Numbered from the stretch's first letter, positions 1 to 9,232 are shown. The stretch is 33,139 nt of DNA from an uncultured Elusimicrobiales bacterium (GCA_944326765.1 CALVFE010000015.1:1-33139), one strand, 5' to 3'. Numbers and translations are program-made. The notes: generated by a model not told the origin, from the sequence alone.

Positions 1-21
1 CCAAGAAGGAGGCGCTAAGTA

Positions 22-1437
22 ATGTCTAACAAGTTAGCCGTAAAATGGGGACTTATCATCGCCATTTTGCTGGGGTCGGTCTATCTCATTTACCCCAACT
101 ATAAGTGGTACTCCAAACCGCTGGCCGAGCGTGAAAAATTGGATACGCTGGGCGAACGTCCCAAAAGAATGCTCAATTTGGGCTTGGATTTAAGAGGCGG
201 ATCCAGCTTGCTTTTAGAGCTGGACGTTTCCAAATTAAACGCCAAAGAACCGCTCAACGAAGCTATGGCGCGCGCAGTGGAAATTATCCGCAACCGCATT
301 GACCAATACGGTCTGGCCGAAACCCAAATCACCCGCCATGGCGATAAATGGATTATGGTACAGCTGCCGGGCGTTTCCAATCCGCAGCGCGCCGAAGAAC
401 TGATCGGCAAAACGGCTATGCTGGAATTCCGCATCGTCAAAAACGACACTTCCGCCGCCCAAAAAGCGCTGGAAAAAGTGGAATCCACCGAAAAACCGTT
501 TGACGATAACGGCGTCTTAATCCCGGAAATCGCCAAACTCGTGCCGGAAGGCTATCAGATTATGCGCAACAAAGATGGCGGATACAGCGTGGTAACCGAT
601 ACGGCCACCGTAACGGGCGCGGATCTGGAAAATGCGCGCGTCGTGATGATGGGCGAAAACGGATACCCCGAAGTGGCTTTTACGTTTAACGCGGAAGGCA
701 GCCGCAAATTCGGACAGCTGACCGGCTCCAACATCGGCAAACAGCTGGCTATCGTGTTGGATAATACGGTTCAGTCCGCTCCGGTGGTACAGTCCCGCAT
801 TACCAAAGACGGCCGCATCTCCGGTACGTTCACCCCCGAAGAAGCCCGCTCGCTTTCCATCGTCTTGAAAGCCGGCGCACTGCCTGCTCCCGTAAAAGTA
901 ATTGAAAAGAAAACCATCGGCCCGACCCTGGGCGAAGACTCCATCAAATCGGGTCTTTCGGCTTCGTTCTATGCGCTGGTCATCATCTTGCTGTTTATGC
1001 TGGTGTATTACAAAGCCGCCGGTTTTATTGCGGATATCGCCCTCTTGCTCAACTTTGTGTTCACGGTAGCCATTATGAGCTATTTCTCCGCCACGCTTAC
1101 GCTGCCCGGTATTGCGGGTATGATTCTGTCGCTGGCGATGGCTATCGACGCCAACGTACTGATCATTGAACGTATGCGTGAAGAAAAACTGTTGGGCAAA
1201 CCCGTTTACGAAATCATCAACTTGGGTTATGATAAGGCTTGGTCTGCCATTTTCGACTCTAACCTTACCACCATCTTTGTAGGGGCGTGTCTGTTGCAGT
1301 TTGGAACCGGCCCGGTCAAAGGTTTTGCCGTAACGCTGATTATCGGCCTGACGGTCAGCTTGTTTACCGCCGTATTTGTAACGCGTGCCATCTACGAGTT
1401 GATCCTTACTTCTAATACCAAGGAGATCAGTTTATGA
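22..1437 (+). CDS. secD: Protein translocase subunit SecD
   Basis: SecD works with SecF and SecYEG in the inner membrane and uses the proton motive force to help pull exported proteins out of the translocon. The 471-residue product has an N-terminal membrane segment (about residues 9-27), the SecD motif LDLRGGSSLLLELD near residue 53, a periplasmic domain to about residue 290, and a C-terminal bundle of hydrophobic segments containing AMAIDANVLIIERMREE. This order is characteristic of SecD. The start is supported by an AAGGAGG ribosome binding site a few bases upstream. Its stop overlaps the secF start in an ATGA junction, so the two are translationally coupled. The promoter, and probably yajC, lie outside the window. 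Confidence 0.97.
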   Translation: MSNKLAVKWGLIIAILLGSVYLIYPNYKWYSKPLAEREKLDTLGERPKRMLNLGLDLRGGSSLLLELDVSKLNAKEPLNEAMARAVEIIRNRIDQYGLAETQITRHGDKWIMVQLPGVSNPQRAEELIGKTAMLEFRIVKNDTSAAQKALEKVESTEKPFDDNGVLIPEIAKLVPEGYQIMRNKDGGYSVVTDTATVTGADLENARVVMMGENGYPEVAFTFNAEGSRKFGQLTGSNIGKQLAIVLDNTVQSAPVVQSRITKDGRISGTFTPEEARSLSIVLKAGALPAPVKVIEKKTIGPTLGEDSIKSGLSASFYALVIILLFMLVYYKAAGFIADIALLLNFVFTVAIMSYFSATLTLPGIAGMILSLAMAIDANVLIIERMREEKLLGKPVYEIINLGYDKAWSAIFDSNLTTIFVGACLLQFGTGPVKGFAVTLIIGLTVSLFTAVFVTRAIYELILTSNTKEISL

Positions 1438-2450
1438 TGTTAAAGCTACTTCCCAAAACAAACATTGATTTCCTTAAATACAGAAAAGCCTATTACACGT
1501 TGTTTGCGCTGGTACTCATCAGCGGCGTAATCTGCTTTTTTACCAAAGGATTCAATATGGGTATCGATTTTACCGGCGGAACCATGGTGCAGGTAAAGTT
1601 TGACGCCCCCGTAGAAATGAGCGCAATCCGTGAAGCTTTGTCTGGCACGGGTGCAGAGTCCGAACTGCAGTCGTTCGGCGATAATTCCTACGCCATCAGC
1701 GAAAAAAGCGCCTCCAGCGAAGTGGGGCTCGTGCAATCCCGCATCGAAAAAGCGCTGGATACCCTCAACGTACCTTATACGGTGCTGTTAACCAACTCGG
1801 TAGGGCCGGCCGTCGGAGAAGATATGTCCGAACGGGCGCTGTGGTCTATTCTGCTTTCGCTGGTGCTGATCATTATTTATGTGGCATTTCGGTTCAGTAA
1901 CATTTTGTGGGGCGTTTCGGGCGTTGTAGCCGTGTTCCACGATTTGTTTGTAATGCTGTTTGCGTTCTCGCTTACGCAGCGCGAAATCGACTTGGTGGTC
2001 GTAGCGGCTTTCCTGACGGTGGCCGGCTTCTCCATCAACGACACCATCGTCATTTTCGACCGTATGCGCGAAAATATCCGCTTACACCCCAAAATGAAAT
2101 TTGGGGAATTAATCAACCTCTCCATCAACGAAACACTCTCCCGCACGATTATTACCACCCTTACGGTGATTTTTGCGGTAGTGATATTGTATCTGTTCGG
2201 CGGAGAAGTGATTAATTCTTTTGCGTTTGCCATGCTGGTAGGTTGTATTTCCGGCGTATATAGCACCATCGCGCTTACGACTCCGTTTGTATATACCTGG
2301 AGCCACGGCGAATTAAACGACGGCGGCAACCCCAATAAGCCGGTTGTGAAACTTTCCATACAAGAAAAACGGGAAGAATCCGCCGCGGAAGGGTATGCGC
2401 CGAAGAAGGCCGTAACCAAAATCAAACGTACTCGCCGCAACAGAAGATAA
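1434..2450 (+). CDS. secF: Protein translocase subunit SecF
   Basis: SecF is the partner of SecD in the SecDF translocation motor. The 338-residue product has a first membrane segment around residues 20-38, the family motif GIDFTGGTMVQVKF near residue 43, a short periplasmic domain, then five hydrophobic segments with the conserved NDTIVIFDRMREN near residue 200. The C-terminal tail, from about residue 300, is cytoplasmic and very basic, ending KRTRRNRR, which could sit near the ribosome or membrane. The start ATG overlaps the secD stop; a second ATG follows three bases later, so the exact initiator is uncertain by one residue. An AAGGAG site lies at about 1421. Confidence 0.97.
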   Translation: MMLKLLPKTNIDFLKYRKAYYTLFALVLISGVICFFTKGFNMGIDFTGGTMVQVKFDAPVEMSAIREALSGTGAESELQSFGDNSYAISEKSASSEVGLVQSRIEKALDTLNVPYTVLLTNSVGPAVGEDMSERALWSILLSLVLIIIYVAFRFSNILWGVSGVVAVFHDLFVMLFAFSLTQREIDLVVVAAFLTVAGFSINDTIVIFDRMRENIRLHPKMKFGELINLSINETLSRTIITTLTVIFAVVILYLFGGEVINSFAFAMLVGCISGVYSTIALTTPFVYTWSHGELNDGGNPNKPVVKLSIQEKREESAAEGYAPKKAVTKIKRTRRNRR

Positions 2451-2459
2451 TTTAAGCAA

Positions 2460-2498
2460 GCAGGGTCTCTCTTCCCGGGAGACCCTGCCAAACGTTTT
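2460..2498 (+). terminator. Terminator after secDF
   Basis: A perfect 10-bp stem (2460-2469 with 2479-2488, GCAGGGTCTC and its complement) has a 9-nt loop and starts 9 bases after the secF stop. Only a weak T-rich stretch follows, so termination may be partial. Confidence 0.6.
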
Positions 2499-2571
2499 AC
2501 ACAAAATCCTCCTGCCCCCGCCCGGCACAACCCAGCGAGAGTTTTCTGTAAACCGTTTGAAAGACAAGTGT

Positions 2572-3207
2572 ATGCGAAAAATTAAACATTTTAAAATTGC
2601 TTCCCGACAGCGCGACATTCTGCGCAAACTATTGCGCGAACTGCCTTTGCTGCGCCGCGCCGGTTTTGCCAGTGAAACGGAAGTAACGGCTTTTATTTTG
2701 GCGATTTTCAAAATTTTAGATCCTGGCGTACTGTACGAGTTTAACCAAGAAGCTCATTGGGAACTCGACGACCGGAACGTACTGTATAAGGAAATGTTCA
2801 GCGTTTGTGCGGTAACGTTGGGCAGTCAGTTGGAATCTTTTTTACAAAATATTACCAATCCTGACCGCAAAACCGTAGCGATGATTGTAATTTTAGAATT
2901 TTTAAAAAGCGCCATTACTTTTGTGGCAGACTTGGTAAAAGAACAGGCCGAAAAAGAAGAATGTGAAACGTTGGATTTACAATTTGTGTATCTTCCGCCC
3001 TTTGGAACGGCGGCTGCGCCGAAACTCCTGCGGGAAGCGGTACGGCTGGAAAATGTGCTGGCGGTAAAAACATTGCCTGTAATTCTGGAAAAGTTAAATG
3101 CGGACAAAATAGCGCTTTCACTGCTTCCGGACAATACACTTTCCCCCCAAATCAGCTCCATATTTTTGGTGCCCTGGCAAAAGGCCCGCAAAAGAGGAAA
3201 AAAATAA
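2572..3207 (+). CDS. Conserved-looking hypothetical protein upstream of a DUF374 acyltransferase
   Basis: I do not recognise this family. The product is about 211 residues from the ATG at 2572; an in-frame TTG at 2557 would add five residues, and neither start has a strong ribosome binding site. The N-terminal part is basic and helical (MRKIKHFKIASRQRDILRK), the middle looks helical with a hydrophobic stretch around residues 105-125, and the C-terminal half looks alpha/beta. There is no signal peptide and no clear catalytic motif. Its stop overlaps the start of the next gene (TAATG), so it is coupled to a putative lipid acyltransferase and may act in envelope or lipid metabolism. That role is only inferred from position. 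Confidence 0.8.
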   Translation: MRKIKHFKIASRQRDILRKLLRELPLLRRAGFASETEVTAFILAIFKILDPGVLYEFNQEAHWELDDRNVLYKEMFSVCAVTLGSQLESFLQNITNPDRKTVAMIVILEFLKSAITFVADLVKEQAEKEECETLDLQFVYLPPFGTAAAPKLLREAVRLENVLAVKTLPVILEKLNADKIALSLLPDNTLSPQISSIFLVPWQKARKRGKK

Positions 3208-3899
3208 TGTTTAGACCAACTTCGCTTGAAAAGAAAAAAATCTCTTGGAAACATATTATAGGTTCTGCGCTGGCTTATTGGTACACGCTGTTTTTGGGGT
3301 GGACGACGCGTATTTATTGGTTTAAGTCGGAAGAAGCCCTGCGTTTTGAAAAAGAAGGGCAAAATTATATTTTTGCGGTTTGGCACAATCAGCAACTCTT
3401 TTTGTTGTATCCTTACCGCGGGCAGAAGATCTGCGCGCTGATCAGCTTAAGCGACGACGGGGAATATATCGCCCGCTGCCTGCCCAAGTTTGGAATGAAA
3501 GCCGTGCGCGGCAGCACTACCCGCGGCGGCGTACGGGCATTAATCAAACTTAAAAACATCGCCGAAGCCGGCTACCACCCCATGCTCACGCCGGACGGTC
3601 CGCGCGGGCCCATCTATAAAGTACAGCACGGTATTTTGTTTCTAGCGCTTAAAACGGGACTGCCCATTATTCCCGTAGGTACGGCGTTAAGCCATAAAAT
3701 CAAGGTGGGCTCGTGGGATAAAATGCGCGTGCCGCTTCCGTTCGGAAAAACGGCTCTTACTTACGGCAAAGCCATTTATGTAAAGTCCGACGCCGATATG
3801 GAAACCGCCGCCCAAGAACTGGAAAAACAACTCAACTGGGCAACCGATCAATCGGAAATGTTTGTCAATAAAAAACATTTTGACAACACCCAAGCTTAA
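3207..3899 (+). CDS. DUF374 family lysophospholipid acyltransferase-like protein
   Basis: This 230-residue protein belongs to the DUF374 branch of the LPLAT superfamily, whose members are predicted to transfer acyl chains in lipid A or phospholipid synthesis at the inner membrane. Visible features are a hydrophobic N-terminal segment (about residues 15-35), the AVWHNQ block near residue 57, which matches the family's catalytic-His region, the RGSTTRGGVRAL block, and the signature TPDGPRGP near residue 127. The start overlaps the preceding stop (TAATG) and has a GAGGAAA ribosome binding site. Substrate specificity cannot be read from sequence. A strong terminator follows, so this closes a two-gene unit. 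Confidence 0.9.
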   Translation: MFRPTSLEKKKISWKHIIGSALAYWYTLFLGWTTRIYWFKSEEALRFEKEGQNYIFAVWHNQQLFLLYPYRGQKICALISLSDDGEYIARCLPKFGMKAVRGSTTRGGVRALIKLKNIAEAGYHPMLTPDGPRGPIYKVQHGILFLALKTGLPIIPVGTALSHKIKVGSWDKMRVPLPFGKTALTYGKAIYVKSDADMETAAQELEKQLNWATDQSEMFVNKKHFDNTQA

Positions 3900-3914
3900 A
3901 TTTGGTTCCCTCTG

Positions 3915-3954
3915 CAAAGAACCCCCGGCATTTACGCCGGGGGTTCTTTGTTTT
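3915..3954 (+). terminator. Intrinsic terminator, DUF374 gene
   Basis: A perfect 15-bp stem (3915-3929 with 3936-3950) with a 6-nt loop and GC-rich centre is followed by TTTT. It lies 16 bases after the stop codon. It could also act on the opposite strand for the convergent pilin-like gene. Confidence 0.93.
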
Positions 3955-3984
3955 ACACCAATTTTCGGGTATGATCGCGGATAT

Positions 3985-4557
3985 TTAGGGTACGTTATCA
4001 AACAAATATAAAGAGTATATACCCCAACTACCGTCCTGGGATTGTTTTTTGGTGAGATATTTACACCAATTTTCTTCTTCATTCTTTCCAGTTGTAGCGC
4101 CGCAAAAGTGCTTTCCCGTTGAAAGTGTTATATAGGAAATTAAACGAGGTTCTTTATCGGTAAGACACGCAACAAAATTTGCTTCATCATATGCAGCGTT
4201 AGAGACAGAAGAAAATACACATTGAAACTGCGTATTTTTCATACCAAATACCAACCCGTTATTTGTCGTAAACATAGGCTGCATATCCGATGGAAGAGAA
4301 ACATCTAAAACACTAAAATCAAAAGAATATTTTCCATTTGCCAATTTGTACACTTTTTGCGCCCGATAAATAGCCGCTGTTAAGGTTGTTAATTGGGTAA
4401 AACGGGCTTTTTTAACCGCTTTTTTAACCGCTTTTTCGTACTGTGGCAAGGCCACCGCTGCCAAAATACCGATAATTAATACCACGACTAACAACTCTAT
4501 GAGCGTAAATCCGGCGTGTTTTCCGCCAGAGAATGATTTTTGATAAATTTTATTCAT
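3985..4557 (-). CDS. Type IV pilin-like / pseudopilin protein A
   Basis: A prepilin-type protein of about 190 residues. The 16-residue leader ends in G followed by FTLIELLVVVLIIGILAAVA, the class III signal cut by prepilin peptidase, with Glu at mature position 5. The hydrophobic helix continues into LPQYEKAV, then carries a 4-residue duplication (KKAVKKAVKKAR) caused by a 12-bp tandem repeat absent from the other two pilin-like genes here. The C-terminal globular part has four cysteines. No assembly genes are nearby, so it is an orphan minor pilin or pseudopilin. The ATG at 4557 is chosen. A TTG at 4563 is in frame, but neither has a ribosome binding site; a GATAAA box 8 nt upstream suggests a leaderless message. 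Confidence 0.9.
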   Translation of the reverse strand: MNKIYQKSFSGGKHAGFTLIELLVVVLIIGILAAVALPQYEKAVKKAVKKARFTQLTTLTAAIYRAQKVYKLANGKYSFDFSVLDVSLPSDMQPMFTTNNGLVFGMKNTQFQCVFSSVSNAAYDEANFVACLTDKEPRLISYITLSTGKHFCGATTGKNEEENWCKYLTKKQSQDGSWGIYSLYLFDNVP

Positions 4558-4565
4558 AAGCAAAA

Positions 4566-4586
4566 TTTATCAAAAAAAAAGTCAAG
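4566..4586 (-). promoter_or_regulatory. Candidate promoter of pilin A (T-tract type)
   Basis: On the minus strand TTGACT is followed by eight more T residues and GATAAA, then 8 nt to the ATG at 4557. The same TTGACT, T-tract, GATA arrangement lies upstream of the other two pilin-like genes. Spacing to the -10-like box is short here, so strength is uncertain. Confidence 0.4.
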
Positions 4587-4781
4587 GCCAGAGCCTGGTC
4601 TCCCGACTCTATGCCCGTTAATCCGATTCCTTTAGGCCACACTGTTTCTGCACTGCCGCACCCTAACAAAAAAACAAGCCAGAGCCTGGTCTCCCGACTC
4701 TATGCCCGTTAATCCGATTCCTTTAGGCCACACTGTTTCTGCACTGCCGCACCCTAACAAAAAAACAAGCCAGAGCCTGGC
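4587..4781. repeat. Perfect 91-bp tandem repeat, two full copies and a partial third
   Basis: Units 4587-4677 and 4678-4768 are identical at all 91 positions, and a third copy begins at 4769 and breaks off after 12 bases. Each unit starts with the near-palindrome GCCAGAGCCTGG. On the minus strand this is preceded by AGAGTCGGG and, between units, followed by a T-rich run, so the element can fold as a small terminator for the gene at 4819-6369. Diverged single copies occur at 14222-14307 and 14625-14712. Perfect identity implies a recent duplication. Confidence 0.9.
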
Positions 4782-4782
4782 C
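4755..4782 (-). terminator. Terminator-like hairpin after the GT-C glycosyltransferase
   Basis: On the minus strand GGCCAGGCTCTGGC forms a 5-bp stem with a 3-nt loop and runs into TTGTTTTTTTG. It is contributed by the tandem repeat and lies about 40 bases after the stop of the glycosyltransferase. Confidence 0.55.
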
Positions 4783-4818
4783 GCCAACCCATTCTTCTGA
4801 CTCATTTAGGCTATCGTG

Positions 4819-6369
4819 TCAGGAAGGGGAATTTTCTATTCCCTTTGTTTTTTGGGATTTATGCTTTTTCTCTTCCAAAGAAATTAAGCAAGAAGATCCT
4901 ACAATCCCCCGTAAGTGAACTTCTTTATGCCAATTCTCGGAAATTTGTTTCAGTTTCCATTCTTGACACTTCGGCATACAAATAAAGGCTTTATCCATAC
5001 GGGCAAAGGCCTTTTCTCTTTCCTGCTGGCTTAAATGGACTAACTCCGTTACGGGTACATTTAACTTATAAATTTTATTGATATAGTACCCATACAAATC
5101 AGCCATAGCAGACGGCGGAAATGACTCTATAGCTATTACCATCACTTCCCTTCCGCGATAGAAATCCCGATACAATTCACTCACTAGCCGAGCAGGAAAG
5201 GTAGTTGGCCTCCGCAATACCTTAAGCTGTAAACTGAAAGAATGTAAAGCCGTTATAAAGGCAACCAGCAGAAGCAGCCGGTATAAATTATTCATATGAA
5301 CAAACCGGGCAATCAGCAAAGAAAGCAATAAATACAGAGCAGGAAGTATTTCGGTAAAATAACGGCCAATAAAGAAAAAAATCTTCAAAGAGATTAATCC
5401 AGCCAGTGCCAACACAGCAAAGACCACTATTCCCAACAATAACATTTCCCGTTTAAATGGGCAGTGGAATCCTTTTTTATGCCGTCGTATAATCATTATC
5501 CCAGACGCTCCCACCACCAATACCATGAGAACAATTTCGAAAGAAGAAAAAAAGAAAAAATGCAGGCTGGAAATAATCATATACCAAGAAGAGTCCCGGT
5601 TTGCCCACCAGTTATCTCCCAAAAAACGGTCTATCTGCAATTGCGCTAATAAATTAGGCACAATCCAAGGCAAAAACAGGGCACCTGTAATCACAGGCAA
5701 CCAAATAAACATCTTTAAATTCTGTTTATAATACCAAGCTTGCAGGAAAAGCAATATATAGAAAATACCCGCCAATAAAGCGCCAAAATAATGAGTCCAC
5801 ATCAACAAGAAGGCAAAAATGGCATATTTACCCCACAACTTAGAAGAAATTTGCTTCTTATGCCAAATCTGGCGGGAAATATCCAAAAACCAAAAAGTAA
5901 GAGGAATAGAGAGTAGGAGCATTAGCGAATAAGCACGTGCATGCTGGGCATATAAAATCATATATTGGTTGCATGCCAGCATAGCCACAAAGATCAATCG
6001 GGCAGTTTTACCAAACCTCGGGGGAAACATCAACCACCCGCATACCAATGCCCCCACTCCGAAGAACATACTAGGCAGCCGCAACCAAAGTTCCGGCCCA
6101 TATGGCGCAAAATGATTATATACCCACAACAGTACATTATATAAAGGAGGATGTACGTCTGGCACCAGCCAATGACTCCAAATCCAACTTAGCTGCCGAG
6201 CCGGATCCGTGGTAATGGCCGTAAATATTTCGTCATATTCAAACGATACGGAATATAACGTAAAACGAAAAATGACTGCCGCTAAAATCACTGCGTAGAT
6301 GCATATAGTAAGAATAAGACGAATCGTCTTATTCTTTAAAACAGGTGCAACGAATTTTAGGATATTCAT
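4819..6369 (-). CDS. GT-C fold membrane glycosyltransferase (family 39/ArnT-like)
   Basis: A 516-residue polytopic membrane protein with at least ten hydrophobic segments. The GT-C signature is in the first extracytoplasmic loop: YDEIFT near residue 45, with the acidic pair expected for lipid-phosphate-linked sugar transfer, then DVHPPLYN near residue 71 and QHARAYSL near residue 141. Such enzymes move a sugar from a polyprenyl-phosphate carrier to lipid A, protein or glycan on the outer face of the inner membrane. The acceptor is not predictable. It is a single-gene unit and looks more AT-rich than the flanking lon and secDF genes, which may reflect transfer. No ribosome binding site is visible; a TAGACT box lies 6 nt upstream of the ATG. 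Confidence 0.88.
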   Translation of the reverse strand: MNILKFVAPVLKNKTIRLILTICIYAVILAAVIFRFTLYSVSFEYDEIFTAITTDPARQLSWIWSHWLVPDVHPPLYNVLLWVYNHFAPYGPELWLRLPSMFFGVGALVCGWLMFPPRFGKTARLIFVAMLACNQYMILYAQHARAYSLMLLLSIPLTFWFLDISRQIWHKKQISSKLWGKYAIFAFLLMWTHYFGALLAGIFYILLFLQAWYYKQNLKMFIWLPVITGALFLPWIVPNLLAQLQIDRFLGDNWWANRDSSWYMIISSLHFFFFSSFEIVLMVLVVGASGIMIIRRHKKGFHCPFKREMLLLGIVVFAVLALAGLISLKIFFFIGRYFTEILPALYLLLSLLIARFVHMNNLYRLLLLVAFITALHSFSLQLKVLRRPTTFPARLVSELYRDFYRGREVMVIAIESFPPSAMADLYGYYINKIYKLNVPVTELVHLSQQEREKAFARMDKAFICMPKCQEWKLKQISENWHKEVHLRGIVGSSCLISLEEKKHKSQKTKGIENSPS

Positions 6370-6375
6370 GAATAT

Positions 6376-6395
6376 AGTCTAGGAAATTACCCTAG
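6376..6395 (-). promoter_or_regulatory. Palindrome overlapping the glycosyltransferase -10 region
   Basis: CTAGG at 6379-6383 and CCTAG at 6391-6395 form an inverted repeat with a 7-nt spacer. It overlaps a TAGACT -10-like box (minus strand, 6376-6381) preceded 18 nt upstream by TTGCTT. A repressor could bind here; no regulator is known. Confidence 0.35.
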
Positions 6396-6441
6396 AAAAA
6401 AGCAATTTTCTTTATTGCAAAAAATGAACTATTTTCACATT

Positions 6442-6470
6442 AAAAGCCCCTCTTTTAAGAGGGGCTTTTT
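6442..6470 (-). terminator. Intrinsic terminator after lon
   Basis: An 11-bp stem (6442-6452 with 6459-6469), AAAAGCCCCTC and its complement, with a 6-nt loop and flanking A/T runs, lies 16 bases past the lon stop on the minus strand. Confidence 0.9.
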
Positions 6471-6485
6471 AAACTTCTCTCAATA

Positions 6486-9011
6486 TTATTTCCCGCGCTT
6501 GCGTTTGAGCACCGTCTTGCGGGCAGGAACCGTCTTTTTAGCCTTTCTAACGGTTTTTTTAGCGGGACGGATAACCTTCTTTACCGCCGCTTTTTTAACC
6601 GTTTTATGGGACAGTTTAGACTTCTTTTCGGAAGAGTTTTTGGAATGGGATTTCTTTTGCAGTTTTGCTTCAAATTCTTTCCACCCTTCCAGCGCCAACG
6701 GCAAAACCTCGTCCATATGCTTGACGGGAATTAACGTCATTTCTTTGCGTACCCGCTCCGGCACTTCCGACACGTCTTTTTCGTTCGTATGCGGATAGAG
6801 AATTGTTTTGACGCCTTCGCGGTAGGCCGCCAGGAATTTTTCCTTAATTCCCCCCACCGGCAGTACGCGCCCCGTAATGGTTACTTCCCCCGTCATTGCG
6901 AGGTGCTTTTTAACGGGCAGCCCCGTTAAAAGGCTGGTTAAAGCGGTGGTAATCACGCTGCCTGCGGAAGGCCCGTCTTTCGGAACGGCTCCTTCCGGGA
7001 AGTGAACGTGAAAATCCGTTTTGTCAAAATCAATGCCTTCGCCGTAGCCGCGGCTGCGGGCATAGGTCAAAGCGGCGCGTACGGATTCTTTCATCACGTT
7101 ACCCAGCATACCTGTTAGAATCAGCTGGCCTTTTCCGGGCAGTTTGGTGGCCTCAATAGACAGGGTTTCCCCGCCCACACTCGTCCACGCCAGCCCGGTG
7201 GCGATACCTACGCCGTTTTCTTCGGTGGCAAAGTTGGAATATTTCGGCACGCCCAAAAAATCATGCAGATTTTCCCGCGTTACGATTACTTTTTTTGCAC
7301 CTTCCACAATCATTTTAGAGGCCTTCCGGCACAAGGAACCGATTTCCCGTTCCAAATTGCGCACGCCCGCTTCCCGCACATAATCGCGCATCAGCAACGC
7401 TACGGCCTCGTGCGTTACTTCCAGCTGTCCTTCTTTTAAGCCGTGCATTTTCATCTGCTTGGGCAGGAGATATTTATCCACGATATCGTGTTTTTCGTAC
7501 TCGGTATAACCGTCAAAATCAATAATTTCCAATCGGTCGCGAAGCGTCGTAGGAATGTTGGCCAGCGAATTTGCCGTCGTAATAAACATGACTTTGGATA
7601 CGTCAAACGGCACGTCCAAAAAGTGGTCGGTAAATTCCTTATTTTGCTCTGGATCCAACAGTTCCAACAAGGCGGCCGCCGGATCACCGCGCCAGTCCGA
7701 TCCCATCTTGTCTATTTCATCCAATAAAAACACCGGATTGGAACTTTTGGCCTTGCTGATGCCTTGGATAATCCGCCCCGGCATAGAGCCGATATAAGTT
7801 CTGCGGTGGCCGCGGATTTCGCTTTCGTCGCGCACGCCGCCCAACGACATACGCACAAACTTCCGCCCGATGGCGCGTGCAATGGACTTAGCCAAAGAGG
7901 TTTTTCCCACGCCAGGCGCACCGGCAAAGCACAACACCGGTCCGCGCAGGGAATTGGTCAGTTTGCTGACGGCCAGATATTCCAAAATACGCTCTTTCGG
8001 TTTTTCCAGACCGAAATGATCTTCGTCCAGAATTTTTTTGGCTTCGTTTAAATCCAGCACGTCTTCGGTAGTTTTATTCCACGGCATATTGACCAACCAA
8101 TCCAAATAGGTGCGTGAAACCGTAGCTTCCGGAGAGAATGGAGCCATTTTGACCAATCTGTCCAATTCTTTTTCGGCCGCTTCTTTGGCATGCGGCGGCA
8201 GACCGTTCTTTTTGATTTTAGCGCGCAGGGAATCCAATTCTTTTTGGAAATCGTCCTTCTGACTGAGTTCCTTTTGAATGGCTTTCATCTGCTCGTTCAA
8301 ATAATATTCTTTTTGATTTTTTTCAATTTGAGCGCGCACTTTGGAGTGGATTTTTTCTTCCAACCCCAAAATTTCCACTTCGCTGGTGATCAACTTCAAG
8401 ATTTTTTCCAACCGGTCTTTAATATGCACCGCTTCCAAAATTTCCTGCCGCTGGGCAGCTTTTACCAACATATTGGAAGCCACCGTGTCCGCCAGTTTAG
8501 ACGGATCATTAATCTGCCGCAGGAAAGAAACGCCTTCCACCGCAATCCGATGCGATACCCGGGCATAGTGATCAAATTCATCTAACACTTTGCGCATCAA
8601 TGCCTGCACGACTGGGGAATCATCGTCTTCTTCTTCAATATATTCCACCGTCGCAAACCAAGAACCCGCCACATGGTTCATTTCCAGTTTGGTTACCCGC
8701 GCCCGCGCCAAGCCCTGCAGAAAAATCTTCATAGACCCATCGGGCATTTTTAAATTTTGGGTAATCTGGGCAATTACGCCAAAGTGATAAATATCGGATT
8801 CTTTGGGTTCCTCAATCTCCGCATTTTTTTGTGAAACTGCCAGAATATATTTCTCAGGCGTATTAAGCGCCAATTCTACCGCCGCAATGGATTTTTCGCG
8901 GTCCACCGAAAGCGGAAGCGACATCCCCGGAAACATCACCACATCTCGTATGGCGACTGCCGGCACTACCGTCGGTAACGAAAGCGTTGTTTTTTTAATT
9001 TCTTCTGCCAT
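6486..9011 (-). CDS. lon: Lon protease with long polybasic C-terminal tail
   Basis: ATP-dependent serine protease that degrades misfolded and regulatory proteins in the cytoplasm. The order is a LON N-terminal domain (about residues 10-210), a coiled region, and AAA+ motifs GAPGVGKTS and FLLDEIDK. The proteolytic domain has catalytic Ser in PKDGPSAGS and Lys in [11 protein letters not shown]. At 841 residues it is about 55 longer than E. coli Lon. The excess is a tail from about residue 786 in which 25 of 56 residues are Lys or Arg, with KKTV-like repeats resembling histone H1 tails. The reading frame is open and ends just before a strong terminator, so the tail is not a frameshift artefact. 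The start has a GGGAG ribosome binding site. It is monocistronic downstream of clpP. Confidence 0.97.
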   Translation of the reverse strand: MAEEIKKTTLSLPTVVPAVAIRDVVMFPGMSLPLSVDREKSIAAVELALNTPEKYILAVSQKNAEIEEPKESDIYHFGVIAQITQNLKMPDGSMKIFLQGLARARVTKLEMNHVAGSWFATVEYIEEEDDDSPVVQALMRKVLDEFDHYARVSHRIAVEGVSFLRQINDPSKLADTVASNMLVKAAQRQEILEAVHIKDRLEKILKLITSEVEILGLEEKIHSKVRAQIEKNQKEYYLNEQMKAIQKELSQKDDFQKELDSLRAKIKKNGLPPHAKEAAEKELDRLVKMAPFSPEATVSRTYLDWLVNMPWNKTTEDVLDLNEAKKILDEDHFGLEKPKERILEYLAVSKLTNSLRGPVLCFAGAPGVGKTSLAKSIARAIGRKFVRMSLGGVRDESEIRGHRRTYIGSMPGRIIQGISKAKSSNPVFLLDEIDKMGSDWRGDPAAALLELLDPEQNKEFTDHFLDVPFDVSKVMFITTANSLANIPTTLRDRLEIIDFDGYTEYEKHDIVDKYLLPKQMKMHGLKEGQLEVTHEAVALLMRDYVREAGVRNLEREIGSLCRKASKMIVEGAKKVIVTRENLHDFLGVPKYSNFATEENGVGIATGLAWTSVGGETLSIEATKLPGKGQLILTGMLGNVMKESVRAALTYARSRGYGEGIDFDKTDFHVHFPEGAVPKDGPSAGSVITTALTSLLTGLPVKKHLAMTGEVTITGRVLPVGGIKEKFLAAYREGVKTILYPHTNEKDVSEVPERVRKEMTLIPVKHMDEVLPLALEGWKEFEAKLQKKSHSKNSSEKKSKLSHKTVKKAAVKKVIRPAKKTVRKAKKTVPARKTVLKRKRGK

Positions 9012-9185
9012 ATTATCTCCCTTACTCAGTGGATAAATCGTGTCTTAAGAAGCCTTTTGAAAACGCCCCCCGCTTCTTTGTTTATAAATTGTAGCAAATT
9101 GTTTTAAAATTAGCAAATCTTTTGTTTGTCTGCTAGTTTTGAACCGTTTATCGTCTGCCGGCAGGAATAAGCGCAGAACGACGAA

Positions 9186-9220
9186 AAACCCCGGCATGCA
9201 CAACTGCCGGGGTTTAAAAG
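9186..9220 (-). terminator. Intrinsic terminator after clpP
   Basis: An 11-bp perfect stem (9186-9196 with 9205-9215), AAACCCCGGCA and complement, has an 8-nt loop. On the minus strand the stem closes into TTTTT. It lies between the clpP stop and lon and separates the two transcripts. Confidence 0.88.
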
Positions 9221-9232
9221 ATATTTAAGCAA

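Noticed and set aside
4587-4781. CRISPR array
   Set aside because: The 91-bp units are contiguous with no variable spacers, and no cas genes are present.
5464-5731. Small plus-strand frames inside the glycosyltransferase
   Set aside because: They are shadows of the transmembrane coding sequence, Lys/Arg-rich with no start signals.
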